Assembly (NCBI GenBank): GCA_963761755.1
Contig: CAVXIC010000011.1
Coordinates: 310,001 to 374,000, forward strand
DNA length: 64,000 nucleotides
Source: CAJXVA01 sp963761755
Lineage (GTDB): Bacteria > Myxococcota_A > Polyangia > Nannocystales > Nannocystaceae
Reading direction: 5' to 3'
Below are positions 1-8,997 of the stretch, in pieces; position 1 is the first letter of the stretch; every line of letters starts with the position of its first letter. The notes under the pieces are model-generated. The model ran no database searches and was not told the DNA's origin. It saw nothing but the letters and a program-made list of their open reading frames with translations. The position numbers were made by a program, and so were the translations under genes.

Positions 1-2
1 GC

Positions 3-617
3 TCGTCTCCCCGCAACCGCGACGAACCCGGCGCCCGCTGGGCCAACGTGGGCACGCTGCACTACCCGCGGCACAGGGCCGCTCCGATCGAGGTGTTTGG
101 GGTGCAGGTCTCCACGGGGCGGCGCGAGGCTTCGGGCTGGAGCGTGTCGGTCTCGGCGTCCAGCAACGGCGCGCGCATCTTGGGCGACCACGCCTTCGTC
201 ACCGTCCACAGGCACGGTGACGCATCGTCCAAGCTGACGATGGGCCTGAGCTACGGCTGGAAGGTCGCCGAACAGGACTTCTCGCATCGGGTTGCCATGG
301 AGCCGTGGGCATGGCTCGACCGGGTCCGCGCCTCGCCTGAGGCCCTGCGCAGCGAGGGGCTGGAGGGGTGGACGGCGCTGCACGGCACGGTCGTCGCCGC
401 GCTCGAAGCCGGAGAGGTCCGCAAGTGCGTGTACGGGCCGTACGAAGGTGACGGCATTCCGCCCGAGTGCGTCGAGCGGGTGCCGCTGTCCTCCGAGGAG
501 GTCGCGCTCGAGCTCGACCGGGTCGACGAGCGTCTCGCGGCCGTCGAGGCGACGCTCGTGGATCCGGCGCCGATCCACGCGGCGCTGCTCGAGGTCGCGC
601 CACCGTCGTGTTTCTAG
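3..617 (+). CDS. hypothetical protein, 5'-truncated by the window
   Basis: The reading frame is open from the first bases of the window to a TAG at 615-617, so the true start probably lies outside. A GTG at 48 is the first internal start candidate. The visible 204 codons are acidic and lack a signal peptide or membrane segment. An early part is rich in small polar residues, and the C-terminal third is a predicted helix rich in Glu, Leu and Val. I recognise no family. The next gene on the same strand starts 45 bases downstream. The call rests on codon bias and the long open frame. Confidence 0.55.
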   Translation, partial: SSPRNRDEPGARWANVGTLHYPRHRAAPIEVFGVQVSTGRREASGWSVSVSASSNGARILGDHAFVTVHRHGDASSKLTMGLSYGWKVAEQDFSHRVAMEPWAWLDRVRASPEALRSEGLEGWTALHGTVVAALEAGEVRKCVYGPYEGDGIPPECVERVPLSSEEVALELDRVDERLAAVEATLVDPAPIHAALLEVAPPSCF

Positions 618-662
618 CGTGGTGACGTGACGCGACGCCGTCGTCTGCTAGGCCTGCGCCGC

Positions 663-1412
663 ATGAGCGAGAGACTGCCGGCGTTGGTGCAGGGGGCGAG
701 TCGCGGGATCGGGGCCGGTCTGGTGCGGCTGCTGCTCGAGCGGGAGCAGACGGTGTTTGCGACCAGCCGTAATCCCGAGTCCTCCGAGGCGCTCGCGGCT
801 CTGAAGCGGCGGCACGGCGATCGCCTGCACACGGTCCGGCTCGACGTGGTGGACGAGGCGACGGTGCGGGAAGCCTCCAGCATCGTGGCCGAGCACGCGA
901 CGCGACTGGGGTTGGTGATCAACGTGGCCGGACTCCTTCACGAGGGCGAGCGCGGTCCGGAGCGCCGGATCAACGACATCGACCCGGCGTGGCTGCATCG
1001 CACCTACGCCGTCAACGCGGTCGGCCCGCTGCTGGTGGCCAAACACTTCGCCCGCCTGCTTCAGCATGACGAGCGGGCGGTGCTGGCCAACGTGTCGGCC
1101 CGGGTGGGCAGCATCGAGGACGACCAGCTCGGCGGCTGGTACGGCTACCGGGCCGCCAAAGCCGCCCAAAACATGTTCACCAAGAACCTGTCCATCGAGC
1201 TGACCCGCAGGTTCGGCAAGCTCATCGTGCTGGCGTTGCACCCGGGCACCGTGGACACGCAGCTGTCCGCGCCGTTCCAGCGCGGCGTGCCCGAGCACAA
1301 GCTGTTCCCGGTGGCGCGGGCGGCGGAGCAGCTGCTGGGGCTGGTCGATGGTGCGAGCGCAGCGGACAACGGGGCCTTCCTCGCGTGGGATGGCGCGCGG
1401 ATCCCTTGGTGA
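663..1412 (+). CDS. short-chain dehydrogenase/reductase, C-factor (CsgA)-like
   Basis: This 249-residue Rossmann-fold NAD(P)-dependent oxidoreductase belongs to the classical SDR superfamily. It has a nucleotide-binding loop GASRGIG near residue 10, an NVAG motif after strand 4, a catalytic serine in NVSARVGS and the active-site YRAAK (Tyr-x-x-x-Lys). The internal ATG at 663 was chosen because it puts the first beta strand right at the N-terminus; an upstream GTG at 627 adds only an Arg-rich stretch. Its spacing and C-terminal half resemble the C-factor/CsgA-like SDRs common in myxobacteria and other Gram-negatives. The substrate is unknown, and a role in cell signalling is possible but unproven. 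Confidence 0.85.
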   Translation: MSERLPALVQGASRGIGAGLVRLLLEREQTVFATSRNPESSEALAALKRRHGDRLHTVRLDVVDEATVREASSIVAEHATRLGLVINVAGLLHEGERGPERRINDIDPAWLHRTYAVNAVGPLLVAKHFARLLQHDERAVLANVSARVGSIEDDQLGGWYGYRAAKAAQNMFTKNLSIELTRRFGKLIVLALHPGTVDTQLSAPFQRGVPEHKLFPVARAAEQLLGLVDGASAADNGAFLAWDGARIPW

Positions 1413-1481
1413 ACGCGCGTTTAGGTCCATCGGGTCGCATGTCGTTTGGGAGACCGAACAACCCCGGCTAAGGTGAGCGCG

Positions 1482-2288
1482 ATGGGCACCCGTCACCTAC
1501 TCGGCGCCGCGGTGGCGGCGAGTCTCGCGTTGGAGCCGGCCGGGGTATGGGCGAAGGACCCGCCGGCGACCGAACCCCTGCGTGCGTCCCTCGATGTCGA
1601 CGCCGATCGAGTCGAAGACGCCGAAGGTCTGGAGGAGCGGGTGAACACTGCGCTGGGCGCCCGGCTGCGCAAGGCGGAGGTCCTCCCGCGCAAGTCGCTG
1701 CAGGACGGCCTCATCCACGTCGAGGTTCGGCCGCTGAGTGAGGCGGAGGGCTACCACTACGAGGTCTACGCCGAGCAGGCCGACACGCGCCTGCCGGACA
1801 CGGCGAGCAGCGGTGACTGTGCGGGCTGCACCGAGGACGAGCTGCTGCGAAAGGTCGCGGTCGCGGTCGACAACTGCCTGGGTCCGCTCGCGGTGGCGCA
1901 GCTCTCGGAGGAGCCCGGGCCCGAGCCGCCGCCGCCATCCGCGTCTGCCGAGCAACCGGCCCCAGGGGACGCGCCGGGCTCGGGGCCAGGCTCGGGGCCG
2001 CTGGGCAAGACCGGCATCGCGCTCATGGTCGCCGGCGCGGCGACGGCCGTGGTCGGGGTGATCTTCGTCGTGCAGGGGCGTTCGTTCGACACCCGCCCCG
2101 GAGCGCTCGAGCAGCACGGGGCCGACTTTCGACCGCCGGGCTTCGGGCTGCTCGCCGGGGGCGCTGCGGCGTTGATCACCGGCGGCGTTCTCTTCGGCAT
2201 CGACCGCAAGCGTCGGCGCCAGGTGTCGACGGCCCAGGTCCAGGTCTTGCCCGGGGGCGCTGCGGTGTCGGTCGGGGGGCGGTTTTGA
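1482..2288 (+). CDS. secreted protein with two C-terminal membrane segments
   Basis: This 268-residue protein starts with a cleavable signal peptide (MGTRHLLGAAVAASLALEP..., Ala-Lys after about residue 24). A soluble domain follows with a CAGC cysteine pair near the middle, then a Pro/Ser/Ala linker and two hydrophobic segments (about residues 183-205 and 222-242). The chain ends in a beta-like tail finishing in Gly-Gly-Arg-Phe. The ATG at 1482 starts the signal peptide; an upstream start at 1446 would add an unneeded leader. Its stop overlaps the start of the next lipoprotein gene, so the two are cotranscribed. The layout matches the protein at 9569-10438. Function unknown, likely envelope. 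Confidence 0.7.
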   Translation: MGTRHLLGAAVAASLALEPAGVWAKDPPATEPLRASLDVDADRVEDAEGLEERVNTALGARLRKAEVLPRKSLQDGLIHVEVRPLSEAEGYHYEVYAEQADTRLPDTASSGDCAGCTEDELLRKVAVAVDNCLGPLAVAQLSEEPGPEPPPPSASAEQPAPGDAPGSGPGSGPLGKTGIALMVAGAATAVVGVIFVVQGRSFDTRPGALEQHGADFRPPGFGLLAGGAAALITGGVLFGIDRKRRRQVSTAQVQVLPGGAAVSVGGRF

Positions 2289-3886
2289 TGACCACCGCGA
2301 CGCGAATCCTGGTCGTCGTGGGGCTGGCCGCGCTCGCAGGCTGCCCGTTCAGCTTCACCAACGACGAGCACTGCGCCGCCAACGAGGGCGACGCCAGCTG
2401 TGCCGCCGCCGATCCGTCCACACCCTACTGCGCGCTCGATGGGTGCAGCCTCTACGATGAGGTTGCCAACCGCAGTGGCTGCGTGGCGGATCTGCCCTCG
2501 GACCCGACCTGCTACAGCCCGTGCGGCGGCAAGCAGAACGCCAGCGATCGCATCGACTGCGGCGCCCAGACCGATGGTGGCACGGTCGGGTCCTCGAGTA
2601 CCTCCGATGCGACCGGGCCCACGACGGCGGGCACGGACACGGCGAGCACGACCGAGGGCGGCTGCGACTGCAGCGAGGACCAGCCCGTGTGCCTCGACGG
2701 TGCGTGTCTCGGCTGCGACGACGATGATGACTGCATGACCTGGTTCGAAGCCGACGCCGAGCGAGCGTACTGCGTCGACCGCGACTGCGTTGGATGCACG
2801 CTCGAGATTCAGACGCAGCAGAGCACGCCGTTCTTCGAGGGGTGCGTCCCCGAGGAGAACTGCGACGATGGGTCGTGCGTGCCGGGCTGCCTGTATCCTG
2901 GGCACTGCCCCGAGACCGGGTGCATCTCGCGAGACAAGCTCTGCGCGCCGCCGGACCTGGCGTTCTACGTGTCGGCCAACCCCAACCCCGGGGTCGACCC
3001 CGACGGATCCGAGGCCGCGCCGTACCCGACGATCCTGCAGGCCGTGACCGGCATCGGGCGGCAGCTCGAGGGGGATCCGTTCCGGGTGGGGACCATCTTC
3101 CTCGAGCCGGGCCGCTACGAGGAGACCGTGGAGATCGACTCTCGGCGCGTCGTTGTGCGGCCCAAGGACCCTGGCGCGGGCCAGGTCACCCTGGCTCCCG
3201 CGACGGGCTCGGAGTACGTCTTCGACCTGCTCGCCCCCGACACCGGACTCGGGTCGGGAATCCTGATGGTCCAGGACATCCACTTCGAGGGTCCGGGGTA
3301 CGTCGCGAGGGTCGAGTCCACGGCGCGCTTCTACGGTGAGAACCTCGAGGTCGTCGGGGCGGACGGCGTCCTCACGCTGGAGGAGAACGGCGCCGGGTAC
3401 CTGCGCAACAGCCTGATCACCGCCGTCTCCGAACAGGCTCCCTTCGTGGTCGGGCCGCAAACGGAGCTCGCCATCGTCGCCTCGACCATCATCGACAACG
3501 CCTGGGAATCGTCGTGGTTCGACTGCGCGGACGCGGAGCCCGACCGGCAGGCGCTGCTCGACGTACGCAGCAGCATCGTTGGCAACGTCGGGGAGAACGT
3601 GTCCGCCGACCTGTTTGGTCCGAACTGCAACGTGTCGGTCTCCGACACCATCATCGACACGATCGACGCTGCGTGGTTCAGCGGGGACGACTACCGGCTC
3701 AACACGGCAGCCGAAGGTGGACTGCTGATCCCCGCCGTGGGCCTGTGCCAGGACGGAGATCCGCTGGAGACCGCGCCGGTGTTCGTGCCATGCGTGCCCC
3801 CGGTCGACGTCGACGGACGAGATCGGACGCTGCTCGTGAACGACGACGGCGATCCCGTGAACTACGCGGGATTCTGCGCGCTGTGA
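2288..3886 (+). CDS. Cys-rich lipoprotein with beta-helix (DUF1565-like) domain
   Basis: A 532-residue predicted lipoprotein with signal peptide and lipobox LAGC near residue 19. The N-terminal third has many cysteines, a Thr/Ser/Gly linker and an Asp-rich patch with short Cys-x-x-Cys spacings. From about residue 230 a sequence YVSANPNPGVDPDG leads into repeated short beta strands with turns, the pattern of DUF1565/pectate-lyase-like right-handed beta-helices. It could bind or cleave a surface polysaccharide, but I see no clear catalytic set. The ATG overlaps the upstream stop by one base, indicating translational coupling. Confidence 0.75.
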   Translation: MTTATRILVVVGLAALAGCPFSFTNDEHCAANEGDASCAAADPSTPYCALDGCSLYDEVANRSGCVADLPSDPTCYSPCGGKQNASDRIDCGAQTDGGTVGSSSTSDATGPTTAGTDTASTTEGGCDCSEDQPVCLDGACLGCDDDDDCMTWFEADAERAYCVDRDCVGCTLEIQTQQSTPFFEGCVPEENCDDGSCVPGCLYPGHCPETGCISRDKLCAPPDLAFYVSANPNPGVDPDGSEAAPYPTILQAVTGIGRQLEGDPFRVGTIFLEPGRYEETVEIDSRRVVVRPKDPGAGQVTLAPATGSEYVFDLLAPDTGLGSGILMVQDIHFEGPGYVARVESTARFYGENLEVVGADGVLTLEENGAGYLRNSLITAVSEQAPFVVGPQTELAIVASTIIDNAWESSWFDCADAEPDRQALLDVRSSIVGNVGENVSADLFGPNCNVSVSDTIIDTIDAAWFSGDDYRLNTAAEGGLLIPAVGLCQDGDPLETAPVFVPCVPPVDVDGRDRTLLVNDDGDPVNYAGFCAL

Positions 3887-3962
3887 ACCTCGGGGTTCTC
3901 GAACCCACGGTCTCGCCGCGACGGAATTGTTGTGCGCCAGGAGACGTGCGAGGCTCTCGCTC

Positions 3963-4784
3963 ATGAAGGTGCATGGCTTGCTTGCGTTCGCGTCCGTCGT
4001 AGCCCTGGGTTGTGCAGGTGGAACCGATCCGGGCGCCTCGGGAACCGAGGTCGGGACCTCCGGCACCGGCGACACGGGGGAGCCGACCGATCCCACCGAC
4101 CCGAGCTCTCCGACGGACCCGACGGCCGCCGACACGAGCTCGAGCGGGGGCGATTCGTCGAGCAGCACCGGCGTGGGCTCCAGCTCCAGCTCCAGCTCCA
4201 GTTCCAGCTCCAGCGGCGACAGCTCGTCGACCGGATGTCCCTTGGGGACGCTCGGTTGCCCCTGTGACGAGGGCGCCGATCCGCCCTGCGAAGATGGATC
4301 GGCCTGCAACGCGGATGACGTCTGCGAGGCCTTGGCGTGCGGGCAGAGCGACGACGAACCCAACGACGACCCGTTCCAGCCCTTCGCCCTGATGGATCTC
4401 GAGGACAACGATGAGCCGGTGCTCTACGACAGCCAGCTCGACGGGGAAGGCGACGTGGATTGGTACCGCTACGGCTGCAACGACCCCATCATCGGCTCGA
4501 GCGAACCCAACGTCGACGTCTCGGTCCCCGAAGACGTCCGCAGCTGCCTGTTCCTCGACTGCGTGGTGGGAGACAATCCATTCTTCGATTGTCCGGACGG
4601 GACCGAGTCGGAGATGGCCCCGATCGGCTTCCTGCCCGGATGCTGCGTGACCGGCCCTGCAGCCTTCGAGATCGGGTCGTACATGTGTCCTGGGAGCTCG
4701 GAAGACGCCGTCGAGGTGTACCTGAGGATCGACGACGGAGCGGCGGACGTGTGCTCCGACTACAGCATCACCTACGGGTGTTGA
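3963..4784 (+). CDS. lipoprotein with polyserine linker
   Basis: This 273-residue predicted lipoprotein has signal peptide MKVHGLLAFASVVALGC, lipobox ALGC at residues 14-17, and a long Thr/Pro/Ser/Asp linker with a run of 13 serines encoded partly by a hexanucleotide repeat. The C-terminal domain of about 170 residues is acidic and carries several cysteines (CPC, CC), suggesting a disulfide-bonded surface domain. Its spacing (DLEDNDEP, GEGDVDWYRYGC) recalls extracellular bacterial pre-peptidase-like domains, but I cannot name the family. The ATG at 3963 is chosen over 3927 because it begins the signal peptide. Confidence 0.7.
   Translation: MKVHGLLAFASVVALGCAGGTDPGASGTEVGTSGTGDTGEPTDPTDPSSPTDPTAADTSSSGGDSSSSTGVGSSSSSSSSSSSSGDSSSTGCPLGTLGCPCDEGADPPCEDGSACNADDVCEALACGQSDDEPNDDPFQPFALMDLEDNDEPVLYDSQLDGEGDVDWYRYGCNDPIIGSSEPNVDVSVPEDVRSCLFLDCVVGDNPFFDCPDGTESEMAPIGFLPGCCVTGPAAFEIGSYMCPGSSEDAVEVYLRIDDGAADVCSDYSITYGC
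4178..4213 (+). repeat. hexanucleotide microsatellite CTCCAG x6
   Basis: Six tandem CTCCAG units, the fifth changed to TTCCAG, encode Ser-Ser pairs in the linker of the lipoprotein at 3963-4784. Because the unit is a multiple of three, slippage would lengthen or shorten the linker without shifting the frame. Confidence 0.85.
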
Positions 4785-4787
4785 CCC

Positions 4788-5246
4788 ATGCCCAACGCGC
4801 TCGACGACGCCCGAGTCTCCACGCTGCGCCGATGGTTCGAGAAGGGCATCCCGTTCAATGCTTACCTCGACCTTCGCGTCCATGCGCTGGAGCGGGGCCG
4901 GGCGGTGATCCGCATCCCGTGGCGTTCCGACCTCATCGGTGACACGTCTCGGCCCGCGGTGCACGGCGGCGTGCTCTCGATGCTGGTCGACACGGCGGGC
5001 GGGGCCGCATGTTTTACGATGCTCGACGATGAGGACGACCGGGTCAGCACGGTCGACCTGCGGATCGACTATCTCCGGCCCGGTCCGGCTGCCGACCTGG
5101 TGTGCGAGGCCAACATCGTGCGGATGGGCAATCGGGTCGGCGTGACGCGCATGCACATTCATACGGAGCACCTCCCCGTGCCCGGCGAAGAGCCCAAACC
5201 GATCGCGACCGGTCAAGCGGTCTACAACATCGTCCGGCGGCGCTGA
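4788..5246 (+). CDS. hotdog-fold thioesterase, PaaI/YdiI family
   Basis: A 152-residue acyl-CoA thioesterase-like protein. The hallmark segment RPAVHGGVLSMLVDTAGG (around residues 56-73) matches the HGG...D motif of the PaaI/4-hydroxybenzoyl-CoA thioesterase group. STVDLRIDYLRP follows as the next hotdog strand, and the length is standard for a single hotdog domain. It probably hydrolyses an acyl- or aryl-CoA thioester in the cytoplasm; the substrate cannot be read from sequence. It begins four bases after the preceding lipoprotein stop, so it may be cotranscribed despite the unrelated role. Confidence 0.85.
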   Translation: MPNALDDARVSTLRRWFEKGIPFNAYLDLRVHALERGRAVIRIPWRSDLIGDTSRPAVHGGVLSMLVDTAGGAACFTMLDDEDDRVSTVDLRIDYLRPGPAADLVCEANIVRMGNRVGVTRMHIHTEHLPVPGEEPKPIATGQAVYNIVRRR

Positions 5247-5280
5247 AGAGAACCGCGTACACTCGAGCCACCAGCGGCGT

Positions 5281-5724
5281 ATGAAGGCGGACGTGGAACC
5301 GAGTCGACTCCCTCCGCAGGTGCTGGAGACGAGATTCTTTCGGTTCGAGACCGATCGCGAAGACTACGAGATGTTCCGACCACGGGAAGACGTGGTCGTC
5401 CTGCGCGTCCTGGGCTACAGCTGCGCAGAGGCGGCGAGCCAAGCGATGGCCTCGGTCGAGCGGGAGCTGGGAGACACAGCGTTCTCGGTGTTCGTCGATT
5501 TCACCGCGCTGCTGGGGTACGAGCCCAAAGCGCGACGGATTCTGGCCAGCTGGGTCACCGCCCACGCCAAGCAGGTGAAGGCAGGGTGGTTCTGCACCAA
5601 GAGCCGGGTCGTGGAGATGGGCGTCTCGGTCGGCTCGATGGTGGTGTCCATGGTCGGCGTGCACATCCACGCGGTCAGCCACGACAAATGGATGGCTGCG
5701 CTCGCCGAGGCCATCGCCGAATAG
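5281..5724 (+). CDS. conserved hypothetical protein, STAS/SpoIIAA-like size
   Basis: This 147-residue cytoplasmic protein has no signal or membrane segment. Alternating strands and helices (VVVLRVLGYSC, FSVFVDFTALLGY, a C-terminal MAALAEAI helix) resemble small alpha/beta proteins such as the SpoIIAA-like/STAS group often found in myxobacteria. I see no decisive motif, so no function is assigned. It lies 34 bases after the thioesterase gene on the same strand and runs convergently into the aldo/keto reductase. Confidence 0.6.
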   Translation: MKADVEPSRLPPQVLETRFFRFETDREDYEMFRPREDVVVLRVLGYSCAEAASQAMASVERELGDTAFSVFVDFTALLGYEPKARRILASWVTAHAKQVKAGWFCTKSRVVEMGVSVGSMVVSMVGVHIHAVSHDKWMAALAEAIAE

Positions 5725-5746
5725 CGTTTGGGCATCGAGCGCAGGT

Positions 5747-6697
5747 CTAAGCCCAGAGTCCCTCGACGGTGTAGGGCGAGCCCGGTGGAGACCAGAACGT
5801 GCCGGTCACGTACCGCTCGCCTCGGTCGAGACCCTCGAGCTTGGCGACGTCGTTCGCCGACAACACGATCTCGGTCGCCGCGAGGTTCTGCGCGATGCGG
5901 TCGGGGTTGGTGCTCTTGGGGATGACCGCGGTCCCGCGTGCCAACGCCCACGCGATGGCGACCTGCGCGGGCGAGCAACCGTGCGCCTGCGCGATCTCCC
6001 CGAGCGTCGGGTCCTCGAGCAGGCGCGCTTCGTCGTCTCGCCGCATGCCCTCCGGTCGTCCGCCCGAGCCCAGCGGCGAGTAGGCGGTCACGGTGACGCC
6101 GCGCGACTTCATGCCCGCGACCAGGTCGACCTGAGCATTGTACGGATGCAGCTCGACCTGGTTGACGGCCGGCGTGACGCCCACCGCACTCGAGATGAGG
6201 TCCACCTTGCTCACCGAGAAGTTCGAGACGCCCACGTGCAGCGCCTTGTCGGTTCCGGGCAGCTTGCTCATGGCTTCCCACGTCGCTTCGAGCGGGCGCT
6301 CGTCCAGCGAGAGGAACTCGGAGCCCTCGGCGGGTCGCACGATGCCCTTGGGGTGCGCGACCGGCCAGTGCATCAGATAGAGGTCGACGTAGTCGAGGCC
6401 GAGCAGTTCGAGCGAGGCCTCGAGCGCGGGCAAGACGTCCTGCGGCGCGTGCATGTCGTTCCACAGCTTGGTGGTGACCCACAGATCTTCGCGCGCGACG
6501 TCGCCGCCGGAGATCGCCTCCCGAATCCCGCGCCCGACCTCCTCTTCGTTGAAGTAGATCCACGCGGCGTCGATGTGGCGGTAGCCCAGGGCGATCGCGT
6601 CTCGGACGGCGCGATAGACCCGCTCGGGTTCGCTGAGCCAGGTGCCGAGCCCGAAGGCCGGGAATGGGGTGCCATCGTGGAGCGAGAGCGTGTGCAC
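5747..6697 (-). CDS. aldo/keto reductase
   Basis: A 316-residue NADPH-dependent oxidoreductase of the AKR superfamily (TIM barrel), close to the AKR4/5 type. The catalytic tetrad is visible: Asp in YRHIDAAW, Tyr in WIYFNEE, Lys in TTKLWND and His in LMHWP. The cofactor-binding end has IPKSTNPDRIAQN, the usual Lys-Ser/Arg cluster for the 2'-phosphate of NADPH. The start is a GTG. It lies 31 bases after the MATE exporter gene on the same strand and is probably cotranscribed. It likely reduces aldehydes or ketones, possibly as detoxification. Confidence 0.92.
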   Translation of the reverse strand: MHTLSLHDGTPFPAFGLGTWLSEPERVYRAVRDAIALGYRHIDAAWIYFNEEEVGRGIREAISGGDVAREDLWVTTKLWNDMHAPQDVLPALEASLELLGLDYVDLYLMHWPVAHPKGIVRPAEGSEFLSLDERPLEATWEAMSKLPGTDKALHVGVSNFSVSKVDLISSAVGVTPAVNQVELHPYNAQVDLVAGMKSRGVTVTAYSPLGSGGRPEGMRRDDEARLLEDPTLGEIAQAHGCSPAQVAIAWALARGTAVIPKSTNPDRIAQNLAATEIVLSANDVAKLEGLDRGERYVTGTFWSPPGSPYTVEGLWA

Positions 6698-6728
6698 GGC
6701 CGCAGCCTAGCAGCAACCGATTCGGAGC

Positions 6729-8039
6729 CTACGCGCGGTCGTCGACCGACCGCAGGAGGGCTGGCCAAAACGCCCCCAACGCCAGGGCGCGGGCGAGGTA
6801 CATGGCCACGAACGCGATCCACACGCCGCTGTTTCCCCAGCGCGGCGCGAGCAGCAGATCCAGCCCGATGTAGATCGTCGTGGCCACGACGGCCGCCGTT
6901 CGCAGCGCTCGGCCCTCCGTCGCACCCAAGAACGCACCATCGAGCTGCCACGCGGGCACGCCCACCACCGGCACGACCGCGCAGTAGGGCAAGGAGGCGA
7001 GCGCCACGCGGCGGGCCTGGGGGTCGGCCACCATCCAGGCGATCAGCGGCGGACCCACGGCGAGGTAGAGCAGCGCGATGACCACCCCGAACGCGACCGC
7101 CAGCTCGCTCGTCACGCGCATCGCACGACGCACGCGGTCTCGATTCCCCGCACCGAAGGCCTCGCCGACCTCCTTCTCGGCCACGAACGCGAACGCGTCC
7201 AGCACGAAGGCCGCCACCGCGATGAATTGAAGCAGCACCTCGTTGCCCGCCACCGCCGCCGTGCCGAGGGCGGCCCCCGAGTTGACGAACCACGCGAACG
7301 AGAAGAGCAGCGCCAGCGTTCGGATCAAGATGTCGCGATTGGCAGACAGCAGCGCCACCACGGCGTCGCGGTCCCACAGCTTTGCCGGCGCGCGGAGGGC
7401 ATCGCGGACCAGCCACGTTCCGAATCCGAGCGAGACCCACTCCGCGATGGCCGTCCCTGCACCAATCCCCGCAGGTCCCCATCCGCGCGCTCCCGCAAGC
7501 CACGCATCGAGCCCCGCGTTGACGACGTTGAGCACGACCTGGAACGCCAGCAGCGCCCGCGTTCGTCCGGTCCCGAGCAGGTATCCGGTGACCGCGTAGC
7601 CCATCAGGGCGGCCGGGGCCCCCCAGATCCGCGCCCGAAAGTACGCGCCGCTGAGGTGCTCGACATCGACGGCGGCGTCGAACGAGGCCAGCGCAATCCA
7701 TTCGATCGGACGGGCGCCGGCGACCAGTGCCGTGCCGAGCGCTGCGGCGACGATGAGCGCGCGCATCAGGTGCGCGCGGGCCTGGGCGTCCCGTCCGGCG
7801 CCCGTCGCCTGTGCAACGAGGCCGGTGGTCGACATCCGCAGGAAGCCGAACGCCCAGTAGACGAACGAGAAGATCACCGAGGCGACGCCCACCGCGGCGA
7901 GGTCCGACTTGCCGCCGACGCGGCCCATCACGATCGTGTCGACGACGCCGGTGAGCGCCGTCGCTGCTTGCGCGAGGACGACCGGCCACGCCAGCGCCAG
8001 CACGGAGGCTCGCGTCAGGCTTTGCTGCGTGGCAGGCAC
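6729..8039 (-). CDS. MATE family efflux transporter, DinF-like
   Basis: A 436-residue integral membrane protein with about 12 hydrophobic segments in two homologous halves. The first half carries VVDTIVMGRVG, the characteristic DT-x-x-x-G motif of the multidrug and toxic compound extrusion family (DinF branch). These antiporters use Na+ or H+ gradients to export cationic drugs and toxins. Translation starts at a GTG. It is the first gene of a two-gene unit with the aldo/keto reductase, which suggests a joint detoxification role. Substrates are unknown. Confidence 0.88.
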   Translation of the reverse strand: MPATQQSLTRASVLALAWPVVLAQAATALTGVVDTIVMGRVGGKSDLAAVGVASVIFSFVYWAFGFLRMSTTGLVAQATGAGRDAQARAHLMRALIVAAALGTALVAGARPIEWIALASFDAAVDVEHLSGAYFRARIWGAPAALMGYAVTGYLLGTGRTRALLAFQVVLNVVNAGLDAWLAGARGWGPAGIGAGTAIAEWVSLGFGTWLVRDALRAPAKLWDRDAVVALLSANRDILIRTLALLFSFAWFVNSGAALGTAAVAGNEVLLQFIAVAAFVLDAFAFVAEKEVGEAFGAGNRDRVRRAMRVTSELAVAFGVVIALLYLAVGPPLIAWMVADPQARRVALASLPYCAVVPVVGVPAWQLDGAFLGATEGRALRTAAVVATTIYIGLDLLLAPRWGNSGVWIAFVAMYLARALALGAFWPALLRSVDDRA

Positions 8040-8373
8040 GGACCCGGCGAGAGCCTACACGAGGCACGGCCTCGCAGCCCGACGTGAGGGGCGAACACAG
8101 GGCGCGGCGTGGCGGTGCCCACCACCCCGGGACCTCCTGAAGTGGGGCTTGTGGGAGCGACTTCGTCGTGTCCTCAGAGGGGACGTCGAGCGCGCTCCTC
8201 CGATGGCGCAGAGGCTGGTAGAACCCCGAATTTGGGCTCGTACGGGGTACGAGAGTGGGGTTGGATCAGATCGATCTTTTTTCCAGTTTTTCGAGATGGG
8301 TCCCCTGGTGCATTCGTTCGTGACCCCTATACCGGAGTTGCGGAGCGGTGATCCGGCGCCCGCCACCTGGAAT
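8040..8373. other. 334-bp divergent intergenic region
   Basis: This region separates the divergent MATE exporter and DUF4331 genes. I see no convincing gene. It contains an AT-rich patch around 8268-8305 with T runs (GATCTTTTTTCCAG) in otherwise GC-rich sequence, a likely promoter or regulator site for the downstream gene. No terminator or clear repeat was seen. Confidence 0.5.
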
Positions 8374-8994
8374 ATGAAGCGACAACTCCTCCCACTTGTA
8401 GGGCTCAGTGCGATAGCGGTCTTGGCTTCGCCTGCGCTCGACCCCATCGCCCACGCGGCCGACCATCAGGAGTCCCCGTTCACCGCCGAGGACCCTGCGG
8501 TCGACCTTGGAGACCTGTACGCCTGGCACACGGACACCGATTCTCTGGTGCTCATCATGACCTACGCCGGGTACGCGATGCCGTCCGCCGAAGCCGCCTA
8601 CGACGACGATGTGCTCTACACCTTCCACGTCAGCACCGACGGTGACGCGGTCGCCGAACACGACCTCGAGGTCCGGTTCGGGCAGAACGGGTTTGGAGAG
8701 TGGGGAGTGTCGGCCCGAAACGTGCCGGGTGAGGCCGCGGCCATCGAGGGCCCGGTCGAGGAGACGCTCGAGGGCACCGGCACCAAGCTCTTCGCCGGGG
8801 TTCGAGACGACCCGTTCTTCTTCGACCTCCAGGGTTTCCAAGAGACCCTCAGCACGGCCACGCTGAGCTTCGACTCGACTCGGGACGTCGCGCTCCTGCA
8901 GAACACCAACGCCATCGCGCTCGAAATCCCGATCTCCGCCCTTGGTGGCGATCGCAGCCAGTTGAGGGTTTGGGCCTCGACAGCTCGGAAATAA
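8374..8994 (+). CDS. DUF4331 family protein, N-terminal half
   Basis: This 206-residue secreted protein has a signal peptide (MKRQLLPLVGLSAIAVLASPA..., Ala-His-Ala-Ala) and then DHQESPFTAEDPAVDLGDLYAW, the signature start of DUF4331 proteins (DH-x-E-SP...D-x-x-D-x-Y-x-F). The usual DUF4331 protein is roughly twice this length. The later hallmark segments are absent here but are present in the next gene, three bases downstream, so the pair together covers one canonical protein. The ATG at 8374 begins the signal peptide. Function of the family is not established. Confidence 0.75.
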   Translation: MKRQLLPLVGLSAIAVLASPALDPIAHAADHQESPFTAEDPAVDLGDLYAWHTDTDSLVLIMTYAGYAMPSAEAAYDDDVLYTFHVSTDGDAVAEHDLEVRFGQNGFGEWGVSARNVPGEAAAIEGPVEETLEGTGTKLFAGVRDDPFFFDLQGFQETLSTATLSFDSTRDVALLQNTNAIALEIPISALGGDRSQLRVWASTARK

Positions 8995-8997
8995 GCC

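Noticed and set aside
1766..4408. Very long minus-strand ORF of 880 codons
   Set aside because: It is a shadow of three real plus-strand genes caused by third-position GC bias; it has low-complexity sequence and no domain.
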